The notes: generated by a model from the sequence alone, not told the origin. DNA of 64,000 bases from Microbacterium sp. LKL04 (GCF_900102005.1 NZ_LT627736.1:1364001-1428000), one strand, 5' to 3'. Shown: positions 45,573 to 54,758, numbered from the stretch's first letter. Translations and numbers: made by a program.

Positions 45573-45586
45573 TTTGATCGTTCAAA
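45573..45586 (+). promoter_or_regulatory. LacI-family operator
   Basis: TTTGATCGTTCAAA: dyad with central CG and six mirrored pairs except one, the usual form of LacI/GalR operators. It lies just after the predicted transcription start, where a repressor would block elongation or initiation. Confidence 0.6.
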
Positions 45587-45646
45587 GTCGACCGAGATCA
45601 GCACGGTCGGAACGATCGCAGCACCGGGATCGAAGGAGATACGGAC

Positions 45647-46906
45647 ATGCGACACAGCAGACGACTCATGGCGCTCGGCGGCATCGGCCTCGCCGCCACA
45701 CTCGCCCTCGCGGGATGCGGAGGCTCGGGCTTCGACGACGGCCCAGCTGCATCCGGCTCCGCCGACGGCGGCGGGCTCACCTCATCCGACGACGCCCTCA
45801 CGATCATGATCGGCTCGTCCGGCGACGCCGAGACGGCCGCGGTCAAGGAGGCCGTTGCGGCCTGGTCGAAGGACTCCGGCGTCGACGCCGAGGTCATCGC
45901 CGCCACGGACCTCACCCAGCAGCTCTCGCAGGGCTTCGCCGGCGGCAACCCGCCGGACCTGTTCTACCTCGCGACCGAACTGCTCGCCGGGTACGCCGAC
46001 AACGGGTCGGTGATCGCCTACGGCGACCAGCTCGAGAACAAGGACGACTTCTACCCGTCGCTCGTCACCAACTTCACCTACGACGACGAGTTCTACTGCG
46101 CGCCCAAGGACTTCTCGACGCTGCAGCTCATCATCAACAAGAACCTGTGGGATGACGCGGGCCTCACGGATGCCGACATCCCGACCGACTGGGACTCGCT
46201 GGCCGCAGCGGCGAAGAAGCTGACCTCGGGCGACACCACGGGTCTCGTCTTCAGCGGCGAGTACCAGCGGGTGGGCGCCTTCATGGCAGAGGCCGGCGGC
46301 CGACTGGTCTCGGAGGACGGCGCCACCGCCGTCGCCGACAGTCAGGAGAACACCGACGCCCTCGCCTACGTCAAGGAGCACCTCGCCGACGGCACGTTCG
46401 CCTACGCCGCCGACGTCGGTGCGGGTTGGGGCGGTGAGGCGTTCGGCAAGCAGCTGGGCGCCATGACGATCGAGGGCAACTGGATCACCGGCGCGCTCGG
46501 CGACTACCCCGACGTCGACCCGCTCGTCGTCGAGCTGCCCGCCGGCCCTGCCGGCAAGGGCACCCTGCAGTTCACGAACTGCTGGGGCATGGCCGCCGAC
46601 AGTCCCAACCAGGAGGCCGCTCTCAGCCTCGTCGAGTACTTGACGACCGCCGAGCAGCAGCTCGCGTTCTCGAAGGCGTTCGGCCCGATGCCGTCGGTCC
46701 AGTCCGCCGCCGATCAGTGGACCACCGACAACCCCGACCTCGCCGCGTTCCTCGCCGGCGCGGACTACGCCCAGGGCGTGCCGACCAACGACGGCGTGTC
46801 CGACGTCTTCACCGACTTCAACGCGCAGCTGGCGACTCTGAAGGACGGCGACCCCGCCACGATCCTGCAGAGCGTCCAGTCCAACCTCGAGGCGATCGTC
46901 GGCTGA
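45647..46906 (+). CDS. Family-1 extracellular sugar-binding lipoprotein (debranching operon)
   Basis: A 419-residue SBP_bac_1 solute-binding lipoprotein: signal peptide with lipobox LAGC (Cys about 24), then the mature domain with LTIMIGSSGDAETAAVKEAVAAWSKDSG and NPPDLFYLATELLAGY near residue 100. Its Asp/Glu-rich surface and lack of other domains are usual. It precedes the two permeases by 1 bp, with no intervening hairpin, unlike the other two sugar operons. The substrate is probably an alpha-glucoside or similar oligosaccharide, judged from the glycosidase at the operon end. Confidence 0.91.
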   Translation: MRHSRRLMALGGIGLAATLALAGCGGSGFDDGPAASGSADGGGLTSSDDALTIMIGSSGDAETAAVKEAVAAWSKDSGVDAEVIAATDLTQQLSQGFAGGNPPDLFYLATELLAGYADNGSVIAYGDQLENKDDFYPSLVTNFTYDDEFYCAPKDFSTLQLIINKNLWDDAGLTDADIPTDWDSLAAAAKKLTSGDTTGLVFSGEYQRVGAFMAEAGGRLVSEDGATAVADSQENTDALAYVKEHLADGTFAYAADVGAGWGGEAFGKQLGAMTIEGNWITGALGDYPDVDPLVVELPAGPAGKGTLQFTNCWGMAADSPNQEAALSLVEYLTTAEQQLAFSKAFGPMPSVQSAADQWTTDNPDLAAFLAGADYAQGVPTNDGVSDVFTDFNAQLATLKDGDPATILQSVQSNLEAIVG

Positions 46907-46907
46907 C

Positions 46908-48029
46908 ATGGCCTCGCCCGTCACCACCGAACGGGCACCCGAGAAGACCCCTCGCCGCGACCACCGCTCACACGGTCTGCGTCGCGGCGAGGGTGTCGCC
47001 GGGTGGCTGTTCGTCTCCCCCGTCGTCGTGATCCTCGGGGTGTTCCTGTTCCTCCCCGTCCTCATGGCGCTCTGGGTGAGCGTCTCGGACTGGGGCGGCC
47101 GCGGTAGCCCGCTCTCGCCGAACGTCGACTTCGTGGGGCTCGACAATTACGGCGAGCTGACCTCGGGCCAAGGGTTGCGCAGTCGCGACTTCGGCACGGC
47201 GCTGCGCAACAACGCCTGGTACGTCTTCCTCGTCGTCCCCCTCCAGACAGCGCTGTCGCTGTTCCTCGCGGTTCTCGTCAGCCGCCGGATGATGAGGGCG
47301 CGCGGATTCTTCCGCACCGCCTTCTACTTCCCGTCCGTGACGAGCTCGGTCGCGATCACGGTGCTGTGGATCTTCCTCTTCAGCGCCGCCGGACCCGTCA
47401 ACGCGCTGATCGCGGCCGTCACCGGCGGCAAGGGACCGAACTGGTTCAACGACCCCCGCGGCATCGTGCACCTGCTGTTCGGCGCCTTCGGAGTGGATGC
47501 CGCGCCCGCCGCGATCTCTCAGCCGGGCTTCCTGGGTCTCTCGGGCTGGGACTGGATCGCCGGCCCCTCTGTCGCGATGAGCGCCTTCATCCTCATGGCG
47601 GTGTTCACGACGAGCGGCACGTTCATGCTGCTGTTCATCGCGGCCCTCCAGAACGTCGGCTACGAGCTGACGGAGGCGGGGATGATGGACGGCGCGAGCG
47701 CCTGGCAGCGCTTCTGGCGGATCACGCTCCCCCAGTTGCGGCCGACGCTCTTCACCGTCATCACGCTCGGACTCATCGGCTGCTGGCAGGTGTTCGACCA
47801 GATCTACACCGGCACCAAGGGCCAACCGGGAAAGACCACCATCACGCCCGCCTACCTCTCGTACACGTCGGCGTTCAGCAATCAGGACTGGGGCATCGGC
47901 GCCGCGATCGCCTTCATCCTGTTCCTCATCATCATCGCGTTCACGCTCTTCCAGCGGTGGCTCCTGCGGGAGCGACCCGTCTCGAAGCGCCGCATCCGCG
48001 CCTACACGCCGAAGGGGGCACGGTCGTGA
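46908..48029 (+). CDS. Sugar ABC transporter permease, MalF type (debranching operon)
   Basis: A 373-residue permease with about seven membrane segments. It is longer than usual because of a roughly 60-residue periplasmic loop (GKGPNWFNDPRGIVHLLFGAFGVDAAPAAISQPGFLGLSGWDWI) between segments. EAA loop: GYELTEAGMMDGASAWQRFWRITLPQLRP (near 250-278). The stop overlaps the MalG-type start (GTGA, 48026-48029). Confidence 0.9.
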   Translation: MASPVTTERAPEKTPRRDHRSHGLRRGEGVAGWLFVSPVVVILGVFLFLPVLMALWVSVSDWGGRGSPLSPNVDFVGLDNYGELTSGQGLRSRDFGTALRNNAWYVFLVVPLQTALSLFLAVLVSRRMMRARGFFRTAFYFPSVTSSVAITVLWIFLFSAAGPVNALIAAVTGGKGPNWFNDPRGIVHLLFGAFGVDAAPAAISQPGFLGLSGWDWIAGPSVAMSAFILMAVFTTSGTFMLLFIAALQNVGYELTEAGMMDGASAWQRFWRITLPQLRPTLFTVITLGLIGCWQVFDQIYTGTKGQPGKTTITPAYLSYTSAFSNQDWGIGAAIAFILFLIIIAFTLFQRWLLRERPVSKRRIRAYTPKGARS

Positions 48030-48940
48030 CCGACAGCAGAACCCTCGCTCGCACGAAGACGCTCACCGACGAGCCGATCGGCCGCGCGCCGCGGCGTCGG
48101 AGCCGGCTCACCCCGGCGTCCCGTGTCGGCCAGATCGCGCTGTACAGCATCCTCGCCCTGCTCGCCCTCGTCTACATCTACCCGTTCCTCGTGCAGGTGG
48201 CGACCTCGTTCAAGAGCGAGCAGGAAGCGGCATCCAACCCCATCTCGCTGGTCCCGCAGACCTTCACGACGGCCGCGTACGAGCGGCTGTTCCTCAACAG
48301 CGACTTCCCGCTCTGGTTCGCCAACTCGGCGGTGGTCACGATCCTCGTCACCCTCGGGCGCGTGTTCTTCGTCTCGCTCGCCGGGTACGCGCTCGCCCGG
48401 CTGCGCTTCCGCGGGCGCGGTCTGATCTTCGCTCTCGTGGTCGGGGTCATGGCGGTGCCCTCGGTCGTTCTGTTGATCCCGCGGTTCCTCGTGCTGAACC
48501 AGCTCGGGATGTACGACTCGTACGCCGGCATGGTCCTGCCGCTCCTGGTCGACGCGGCAGGCGTGTTCATCATGAAGAACTTCTTCGAGTCGATCCCGCC
48601 GTCGGTCGAGGAGCAGGCGCGCATCGACGGCGCCGGGACCTTCCGGGTCTACTGGTCCGTCGTTCTGCCGATGGCGCGGCCGGCGCTGATCACGATCGTG
48701 ATCCTGTCGTTCCAGGGATCATGGAACGAGTTGACCCACTTCATCGTGTCGGTGCAGTCGCCCGAGCTCTTCCCGCTCACCCGAGGGGTGGCGAGCCTGT
48801 CGTCGGGGCAGCTGAGTCAGGGCACGCAGTATCCGCTGAAGCTCGCCGCCGCCGCGCTCATGACTATCCCCGTCGCGGTGGTCTTCTTCATCTTCCAGAA
48901 GCGCATCATGAACACCTCCGAAGGAGCAGTCAAGGGATGA
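48026..48940 (+). CDS. Sugar ABC transporter permease, MalG type (debranching operon)
   Basis: A 304-residue permease with six membrane segments and the EAA loop IPPSVEEQARIDGAGTFRVYWSVVLPMARP (about 190-219). The first 40 residues are a charged cytoplasmic tail. No ATPase gene is in the operon. GTG start fixed by the GTGA overlap; its own stop overlaps the glycosidase start (ATGA, 48937-48940), so all four genes from 45647 are one transcript. Confidence 0.91.
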   Translation: MTDSRTLARTKTLTDEPIGRAPRRRSRLTPASRVGQIALYSILALLALVYIYPFLVQVATSFKSEQEAASNPISLVPQTFTTAAYERLFLNSDFPLWFANSAVVTILVTLGRVFFVSLAGYALARLRFRGRGLIFALVVGVMAVPSVVLLIPRFLVLNQLGMYDSYAGMVLPLLVDAAGVFIMKNFFESIPPSVEEQARIDGAGTFRVYWSVVLPMARPALITIVILSFQGSWNELTHFIVSVQSPELFPLTRGVASLSSGQLSQGTQYPLKLAAAALMTIPVAVVFFIFQKRIMNTSEGAVKG

Positions 48941-50841
48941 CCGCAGGCCTCCAGCCCTTCCTGTCCGACGCCGTCGTCGTCCTCCGCGCGCCCACCCAGG
49001 TGTGGTCCCGCGCGGACGGCGAGATCGGCGCCCCCTCCCCCGACACCGGATCGATCGACGGCGTCTTCCACGGCGACACGCGCTTCATCCGCGCGACCCG
49101 CGTCCGCTACGGGACGGATGCCGCGACCCACGCGCCGGAATGGATCTCACGCTCGGCGGACTCGGCATCCGATGCGCGGTTCGAGGCGCTTCTGCGGCGA
49201 ATCGACGACCGCACGCCGGACCCGAAGATCCGGCTGACCCGACGCCGCGTCGTCGCCGACGGACGGATGACCGAGGAGTTCACCCTCTTCTCGCATCTGG
49301 CGGAACCGGTCGAGCTCGCGATCGAGGTCACCGTGACCCCCGACGCGACGCCGATGCAGCTGGTCAAATCCGGCACGGGCGGCGGTGCCCCGATCGAGCG
49401 GACCTCCGCGGGCGACGCCGTCGAGCTGACGGCGGGCGAATCGTCGATGCGGCTGCAGGCGCCCGGCGCCGAGGTGACCGAGGCCGGCGACGACCTCGCC
49501 CTGACATGGCGCGTGACCTGCCCGCCGCGGTCGTCCGTCACGGTGTCGTGGCGCGTCGACCTCGACGACCCGTCGCTCGTGGTCCGGGGGACGACGCGAC
49601 AGGTCGACTGGGCGCTCGAACCGGTCGAGGGGATCGACCCGCGGCTGTTCCGCTGGCTCCGTCAAGCGCTCGACGACCTCGACGCCCTGCGGCTCACGTT
49701 GCCGGGCAATCCCGACGAGTACTTCGCCGCCGGCGCGCCGTGGTTCTTCACCCTCTTCGGGCGGGATTCGCTGTGGGCGGCGAGACTGTTCCTCTCCGTC
49801 GATCCGGGGATGGCGGCATCCACTCTGCGGGTCCTCGGGCGACTGCAGGGCTCCACCGCCGACCCGGCGACCGCCGAGCAGCCGGGCAAGATCGCCCACG
49901 AGCTGCGCGCCGGCACCCTCACGATGCCCGGCGAGGGCATCTCGCTGCCGCCCCTGTACTACGGCACCGTCGACGCGACCCCGCTGTGGATCACCCTCCT
50001 CGCCGAAGCGCACGAGGCCGGGATGCCGGAGGCCGAGGTCCGCGACCTCCTCCCCACGATGCACGATGCGCTCGACTGGGTGATCGCGTCCGCGAACGCC
50101 GACGGCTTCCTCGACTACGTCGACGAGACCGGCCACGGCCTGTCGAATCAGGGCTGGAAGGACTCGGGCGACTCGATCCAGTGGCGCGACGGGTCGCTCG
50201 CGAACGGCCCCATCGCGCTCTCGGAGGTGCAGGGCTACGCCTATGAGGCGGCGGTCCGTGCCGCCGATCTGCTGGACTCGCTCGAAGAGGACGGCGCTGA
50301 GCGTCTGCGGTCGTGGGCAGCCGAGCTCCGCACCCGCTTCCGCGAGCGCTTCTGGGTCGAGACCCCGGAGGGTCGCTACCCGGCGATCGCCCTCGACCGC
50401 GACGGCCGGGCGGTGGACACCCTGACCTCGAACGCAGGTCACCTGCTGGGCACGGGCATCCTCGACCTCGACGAGGAGCGCACGGTCGCCGATCTGCTCA
50501 TCGGTCCGTCGATGTCGTCGGGCTTCGGCCTGCGCACGATGTCGACGGATGCCGGGGGGTACTGGCCGCTCAGCTATCACGGCGGCAGCGTCTGGGCGCA
50601 CGACACGGCCATCGTCGCGCGAGGCATGGCGCGCGCGGGCCTCGCGGACCAGGCTCGCGAGCTCGTCGACGGAATGCTGGCGGCCGCCGAGGCGTTCGCG
50701 TATCGCATGCCGGAGCTCCATGCCGGTGACGCCGCGAGCGACGTCACCGTGCCCGCTCCCTACCCCGCGGCCTGCCGACCGCAGGCCTGGTCGGCGGCCG
50801 CGGCGGTCGTCTGCCACGAGATCCTCACAGCTCCCCGCTGA
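48937..50841 (+). CDS. Glycogen-debranching-like (alpha/alpha)6 glycosidase
   Basis: A 634-residue protein. The N-terminal beta domain (about 1-215) matches the bacterial glycogen-debranching N-terminal domain (GSIDGVFHGDTRFIRATRVRYG). The C-terminal (alpha/alpha)6 barrel (about 235-634) has GAPWFFTLFGRDSLWAARLFL, QGYAYEAAVRAADLL and YHGGSVWAHDTAIVARGMARAG, which carry the expected Asp and Glu acid residues. Such proteins are annotated as amylo-alpha-1,6-glucosidase or GH63-like enzymes, but true substrates vary. Without a signal peptide it would act in the cytoplasm on sugars brought in by the co-transcribed transporter. Confidence 0.83.
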   Translation: MTAGLQPFLSDAVVVLRAPTQVWSRADGEIGAPSPDTGSIDGVFHGDTRFIRATRVRYGTDAATHAPEWISRSADSASDARFEALLRRIDDRTPDPKIRLTRRRVVADGRMTEEFTLFSHLAEPVELAIEVTVTPDATPMQLVKSGTGGGAPIERTSAGDAVELTAGESSMRLQAPGAEVTEAGDDLALTWRVTCPPRSSVTVSWRVDLDDPSLVVRGTTRQVDWALEPVEGIDPRLFRWLRQALDDLDALRLTLPGNPDEYFAAGAPWFFTLFGRDSLWAARLFLSVDPGMAASTLRVLGRLQGSTADPATAEQPGKIAHELRAGTLTMPGEGISLPPLYYGTVDATPLWITLLAEAHEAGMPEAEVRDLLPTMHDALDWVIASANADGFLDYVDETGHGLSNQGWKDSGDSIQWRDGSLANGPIALSEVQGYAYEAAVRAADLLDSLEEDGAERLRSWAAELRTRFRERFWVETPEGRYPAIALDRDGRAVDTLTSNAGHLLGTGILDLDEERTVADLLIGPSMSSGFGLRTMSTDAGGYWPLSYHGGSVWAHDTAIVARGMARAGLADQARELVDGMLAAAEAFAYRMPELHAGDAASDVTVPAPYPAACRPQAWSAAAAVVCHEILTAPR

Positions 50842-50898
50842 CAGAGACCCGGCGGGGGTGGAGACTGGCATCCGACTCGACCCCCAACCGGAGGATGC

Positions 50899-52731
50899 AT
50901 GCCGCGCAAACTCGCTTCGATCGCGGACCACGTGGGCAGGATGGGCCGCACCCGGATGGGGGCGCTGCTCCTGCTGATCGCCACCGCCGCCGCCATCGTG
51001 TGGGCGAACATCTCCTCCGAGACCTACAACGGGTTCTGGGACACCCACCTGATGATCGGGCTCGGCGACATCCAGCTCGACTTCACGCTTCATGCGCTCG
51101 TCAACGACGCGCTGATGGCGATCTTCTTCTTCACCGTCGGTCTCGAGGTGAGGCGGGAGTTCGCCATCGGCGAGCTCACCAGCTGGTCGCGCGCCGTCGT
51201 CCCCGTCGTGGCGGCCGTCGCGGGACTCGCCCTCCCCGCCCTGCTGTTCGTCCTCATCGCGGGTCCGAGCGGGAACGCGGATGCCTGGGGCGTCGTCATC
51301 TCCACCGACACGGCCTTCCTCGTGGGCGCTTTGGCGCTCATCGGTCCGCGCGGTTCGGGACGCCTGCGGGTGTTCCTCCTCGCTCTCGCCGTCGTCGACG
51401 ACATCGGAGCGCTCAGCATCATCGCGCTCGTCTACACCGAGACGTTCACGCCGATGCCGCTCGTGATCGCGGCGGTCGGCCTCGCCGGCATCTACCTCGT
51501 CCGCTACGTGCGCGCCGGACGCGGCCCCATCTACGCGACCCTCGCCATCGTGGTCTGGCTCGCGTTCCTCGCCTCCGGCGTCCACCCCACCCTCGCCGGC
51601 GTCGCCATCGCCCTGCTCGTGCCGGTCTACCGGCCCGACCGCCGCGACGTCGAGCACGCCCTCGAACTCGCCCGCACCTTCCGGCAGTCCCCGAGCACCG
51701 AGTACGCCCGCGCCGCGGCGAACAGCCTCCGCGAGTCGATCTCGATCAACGAACGGCTGCAGACCGCGTACGCGCCGTATGTCGCCTACGTCATCCTGCC
51801 GCTGTTCGCACTCGCGAACGCCGGCGTCTCGCTCAGCCCCGACATCCTCGCGGCCGCCGTGACCTCCCCGCTCACCTGGGGCGTCGTCGTCGGCCTGGTC
51901 GCCGGCAAGCTCGTCGGGATCTGGGGGTCGACCGCCGTCCTCAAAGTCCTGAAGATCGGCGACTTCGGCCCGGGGCTCTCGCTCGACCGGATCGGCGGCG
52001 GTGCGGCCCTCGCCGGGATCGGCTTCACGATCTCGCTCTTCATCATCGACCTCGCGATCGAGGACCCCGACGCGCAGAACCAGGCGCGCGTGGGGGTGCT
52101 CGCGGCATCCGTCATCGCCCTCGCCCTCGGCACCGTCCTGTTCCGCATCGCGGACGCCCGGAGCCCCGAGGAGGAGGTCGGCCAGACGCTCGTGCGTCCT
52201 GTCGACCCGCGGCGCGACCACATCTTCGGGTCCGCCGACGCCCCGTACGAGATCGTCGAGTACGGCGACTTCCAATGCGGGTTCTGCCTCAAGGCGTCGG
52301 GGTCGATCCAGGAGGTCATGGACGAACTCGGACCGAACCTCCGCTACGTGTGGCGCCACGCTCCCCTCACGGTGCAGCACCCCAACGCCCTCGCCGGGGC
52401 GGAGGCCTCGGAGGCGGCGGCGAAGCAGGACAAGTTCTTCGAGTTCGAGCGGGGGCTGTTCGCCGACCAGGACAACCAGCTCCCGTCCGACATCGTGCGC
52501 CTCGCCGCACGTCTCGGGCTCGACGTGCCGAGGTTCGAGCGCGACCTCACCGCGCCCGACGTGGCGAGTCGCGTCCGCGACGACATGTTCGACGCCGAGG
52601 CGATGAACATCCACTCCGTGCCGACGTTCTTCGTCAACGGCCGCCGTCACACCGGCCCGTACGACGCGCAGTCGCTCATCCGGGCGTTGCAGTCGGAATC
52701 CGACGCACCGGTCTCGCCCGCGGGTCGGTAG
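50899..52731 (+). CDS. nhaA: NhaA-type Na+/H+ antiporter fused to a DsbA-like thioredoxin domain
   Basis: A 610-residue fusion. Residues 1-415 are an NhaA antiporter with about 11-12 membrane segments (VNDALMAIFFFTVGLEVRREF; AVVDDIGALSIIALVYT, containing the paired Asp residues that exchange Na+ and H+). Residues 430-600 are a DsbA/thioredoxin-fold domain with redox motif Cys460-Gly-Phe-Cys463 (YGDFQCGFCLKASG) and the cis-Pro segment VPTFFVNG. The two parts meet at IADARSPEEEVGQTLVRPV. Similar fusions are known in Actinobacteria. Shine-Dalgarno GGAGGA precedes the ATG. Confidence 0.93.
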   Translation: MPRKLASIADHVGRMGRTRMGALLLLIATAAAIVWANISSETYNGFWDTHLMIGLGDIQLDFTLHALVNDALMAIFFFTVGLEVRREFAIGELTSWSRAVVPVVAAVAGLALPALLFVLIAGPSGNADAWGVVISTDTAFLVGALALIGPRGSGRLRVFLLALAVVDDIGALSIIALVYTETFTPMPLVIAAVGLAGIYLVRYVRAGRGPIYATLAIVVWLAFLASGVHPTLAGVAIALLVPVYRPDRRDVEHALELARTFRQSPSTEYARAAANSLRESISINERLQTAYAPYVAYVILPLFALANAGVSLSPDILAAAVTSPLTWGVVVGLVAGKLVGIWGSTAVLKVLKIGDFGPGLSLDRIGGGAALAGIGFTISLFIIDLAIEDPDAQNQARVGVLAASVIALALGTVLFRIADARSPEEEVGQTLVRPVDPRRDHIFGSADAPYEIVEYGDFQCGFCLKASGSIQEVMDELGPNLRYVWRHAPLTVQHPNALAGAEASEAAAKQDKFFEFERGLFADQDNQLPSDIVRLAARLGLDVPRFERDLTAPDVASRVRDDMFDAEAMNIHSVPTFFVNGRRHTGPYDAQSLIRALQSESDAPVSPAGR

Positions 52732-52734
52732 GTT
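52729..52734 (+). promoter_or_regulatory. -10 box of the cyclic-nucleotide-domain flavoprotein gene
   Basis: TAGGTT, overlapping the nhaA stop codon, ends 8 nt before ATG 52742. Confidence 0.35.
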
Positions 52735-52741
52735 GGGCGCC

Positions 52742-54388
52742 ATGGCGCAAGAAAACGCTCCCATGACGATGGACGCGATGATGTCGCCCGACCTCTCCGA
52801 CATGCACTGGCAGCGGCTGGTGGCCGCCGCCGTGCCCCAGGACGTCGAGGTCGGCGACTACGTCTTCCGCACCGGCGAAGCGGGCTACGACCTCATCGTC
52901 GTCGAGTCGGGCGAGATCGAGATCGTCCGCGACGCGCTCCGCTGGATCGGCGAGGCGGTCATCACGACGGTCGGCCCCGGCCGGTTCGCCGGGGAGCTCG
53001 GCATCCTGAACGGCCAGAGCGCGTTCCTGTCGGCCCGGGTGACCAAGGCCGGCCGCGTGCACCGCCTGTCCCGCGCCGCGCTCCGGGAGATCATGAGCGA
53101 GGACGACGAGCTCTGCGACCTCATCCTGCACGCGCTGTGGGCGCGGCGCGAGTCGCTGCGGACGGGACCCGCCGCCATGACGCTCAAGTTCGTCGGCACG
53201 ACGACGTCGAACGACTTCCTGTCGCTCCGGCGCTTCGCCGAGCGGCTCGACCTCGTCCACAAGGCCGTCGCCCTCGCGCCGAGCGACCTCGATACGCTCG
53301 ACGCGCACGAAGTCACCGCCGCAGACCTTCCCGTCGCCTATGTCCAGGGCGAGCCGATCCCCCGTGCCACCCCAGGACTCGTCGCGGAGCGCCTCGGCCT
53401 CAGCTACCGGTCGGAGTCCGATGAGATCGTCGACCTCGTCGTGGTCGGCGGCGGCCCCGCCGGACTCGCCGCCGCCATCTACGGCGCCTCGGAAGGACTG
53501 AGCACCGTACTGCTCGACGCCGTCGCGCCGGGCGGGCAGGCGGCATCCACGTCCCGCATCGAGAACTTCCTCGGGTTCCCCTTCGGCGTGAGCGGCGGTG
53601 ACCTCATCGGTCAGGCCGTCCTGCAGGCGCTGAAGTTCGGGGTCCGCGTGTACGCGCCGTGCGAGGCGGTCGCACTCGCCCAGGTCGGCCCGGATCTGCT
53701 CGATGTCACCCTCTCCGACGACCGCGTCATCCGCGCGCGCAGCGCCATCGTCACCTCGGGGGCGGCCTACCGCCGACTCGCCCTCGACCGGTGGGAGGAC
53801 TTCGAGCGCTCCGGGGTCTACTACGCCGCGACGCCGCTCGAGCTGCGCCAGGTGCAGAACAAGCCGGTCGTCGTCGTCGGCGGCGCGAACTCCGCCGGGC
53901 AGGCCGCGCTCTATCTCGCCGCCCACGGCTCCCCCGTGCACCTCGTCATCCGCGGCACGGACCTCCGCACCCGGATGTCCAGCTATCTGGCCGACCGGCT
54001 CGCCGATGATCCGCGGGTGCAGGTGCACACGGCATCCCAGGTCACCGCACTCGACGGGAACGGGACCCTCGAATCCGTCACGATCGACTCGGCCGGCGCG
54101 GTCGATGCGCGCGGGCTGTTCTGCTTCATCGGGGCGGACCCCGCGACCTCGTGGCTGCCGGCCATCGACCGCGACACGGACGGGTTCATCCGGACCGGCA
54201 CCGACGTGGCCGTGCAGTCGATCGCGCAGTGGCGAGACCTCGGGCGGGAGCCGTTCCCGTTCGAGACGTCCGCGCCGCGCGTGTTCGCCGCGGGCGACGT
54301 CCGTCGCGGATCCATGAAGCGCGTCGCCGCCGCCGTCGGCGAAGGATCGAGCGCCGTCGCCTCGGTGCACCGCGCCCTGGCCTACTGA
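52742..54388 (+). CDS. Cyclic nucleotide-binding domain fused to a thioredoxin-reductase-like flavoprotein
   Basis: A 548-residue fusion. The N-terminus (about 20-140) is a CRP-like cNMP domain (DYVFRTGEAGYDLIVVESGEIEIV; FAGELGILNGQSAFLSARV). A short thioredoxin-like spacer follows (VALAPSDLDTLDAHEVTAADLPVAYV), then from about 230 an FAD/NAD(P)H oxidoreductase (VVGGGPAGLAAAIYGASEG; VVVVGGANSAGQAALYLAAHG). The CxxC redox pair of thioredoxin reductases is missing: the site reads YYAATPLELRQ. It is therefore not a canonical thioredoxin reductase but probably a ferredoxin-reductase-like or regulatory flavoprotein. Usually found, as here, next to a UBP-type zinc finger gene. Confidence 0.85.
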   Translation: MAQENAPMTMDAMMSPDLSDMHWQRLVAAAVPQDVEVGDYVFRTGEAGYDLIVVESGEIEIVRDALRWIGEAVITTVGPGRFAGELGILNGQSAFLSARVTKAGRVHRLSRAALREIMSEDDELCDLILHALWARRESLRTGPAAMTLKFVGTTTSNDFLSLRRFAERLDLVHKAVALAPSDLDTLDAHEVTAADLPVAYVQGEPIPRATPGLVAERLGLSYRSESDEIVDLVVVGGGPAGLAAAIYGASEGLSTVLLDAVAPGGQAASTSRIENFLGFPFGVSGGDLIGQAVLQALKFGVRVYAPCEAVALAQVGPDLLDVTLSDDRVIRARSAIVTSGAAYRRLALDRWEDFERSGVYYAATPLELRQVQNKPVVVVGGANSAGQAALYLAAHGSPVHLVIRGTDLRTRMSSYLADRLADDPRVQVHTASQVTALDGNGTLESVTIDSAGAVDARGLFCFIGADPATSWLPAIDRDTDGFIRTGTDVAVQSIAQWRDLGREPFPFETSAPRVFAAGDVRRGSMKRVAAAVGEGSSAVASVHRALAY

Positions 54389-54406
54389 CCCCATCGGGAG
54401 GATGAG

Positions 54407-54751
54407 ATGAGCTCCGACATCGACACCAACGTCGCCCCCTCGGGCGCGGGCTGCGCCGAATGCGATCAGCAGGACGGGTTCTGGGTGCACCTGCGCCGCT
54501 GCGCGGCGTGCGGACACGTCGGATGCTGCGACACATCACCCGGGCAGCACGCGACGGCGCACTTCCGCGAGACCGGGCACCGCCTCGTGCAGAGCTTCGA
54601 GCCCGGCGAGGACTGGTTCTGGGACTACGTCGACGAGACCATGTTCACCGGCCCCGAACTCGCCGAACCCACCAGCCACCCGGCCGATCAGCCCGCTCCC
54701 GGCCCGCGCGGCCGCGTGCCCCTGAACTGGCGCGAGCTCATCCACACCTGA
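54407..54751 (+). CDS. UBP-type zinc finger protein
   Basis: A 114-residue protein whose first 75 residues form a zf-UBP domain: CAECDQQDGFWVHLRRCAACGHVGCCDTSPGQHATAHFRETGHRLVQSF supplies the Cys and His ligands for zinc. In eukaryotes this domain binds the ubiquitin C-terminus; bacteria lack ubiquitin, so the partner here is unknown. It starts 18 bp after the flavoprotein gene with a GGGAGGATG Shine-Dalgarno, so the two are probably co-expressed. Confidence 0.9.
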   Translation: MSSDIDTNVAPSGAGCAECDQQDGFWVHLRRCAACGHVGCCDTSPGQHATAHFRETGHRLVQSFEPGEDWFWDYVDETMFTGPELAEPTSHPADQPAPGPRGRVPLNWRELIHT

Positions 54752-54758
54752 GCGCGCA

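Noticed and set aside
49147-52803. Open reading frame of about 1218 codons on the minus strand
   Set aside because: Antisense to the glycosidase and the NhaA-DsbA genes; composition is Arg/Gly/Asp-rich with no domain pattern.
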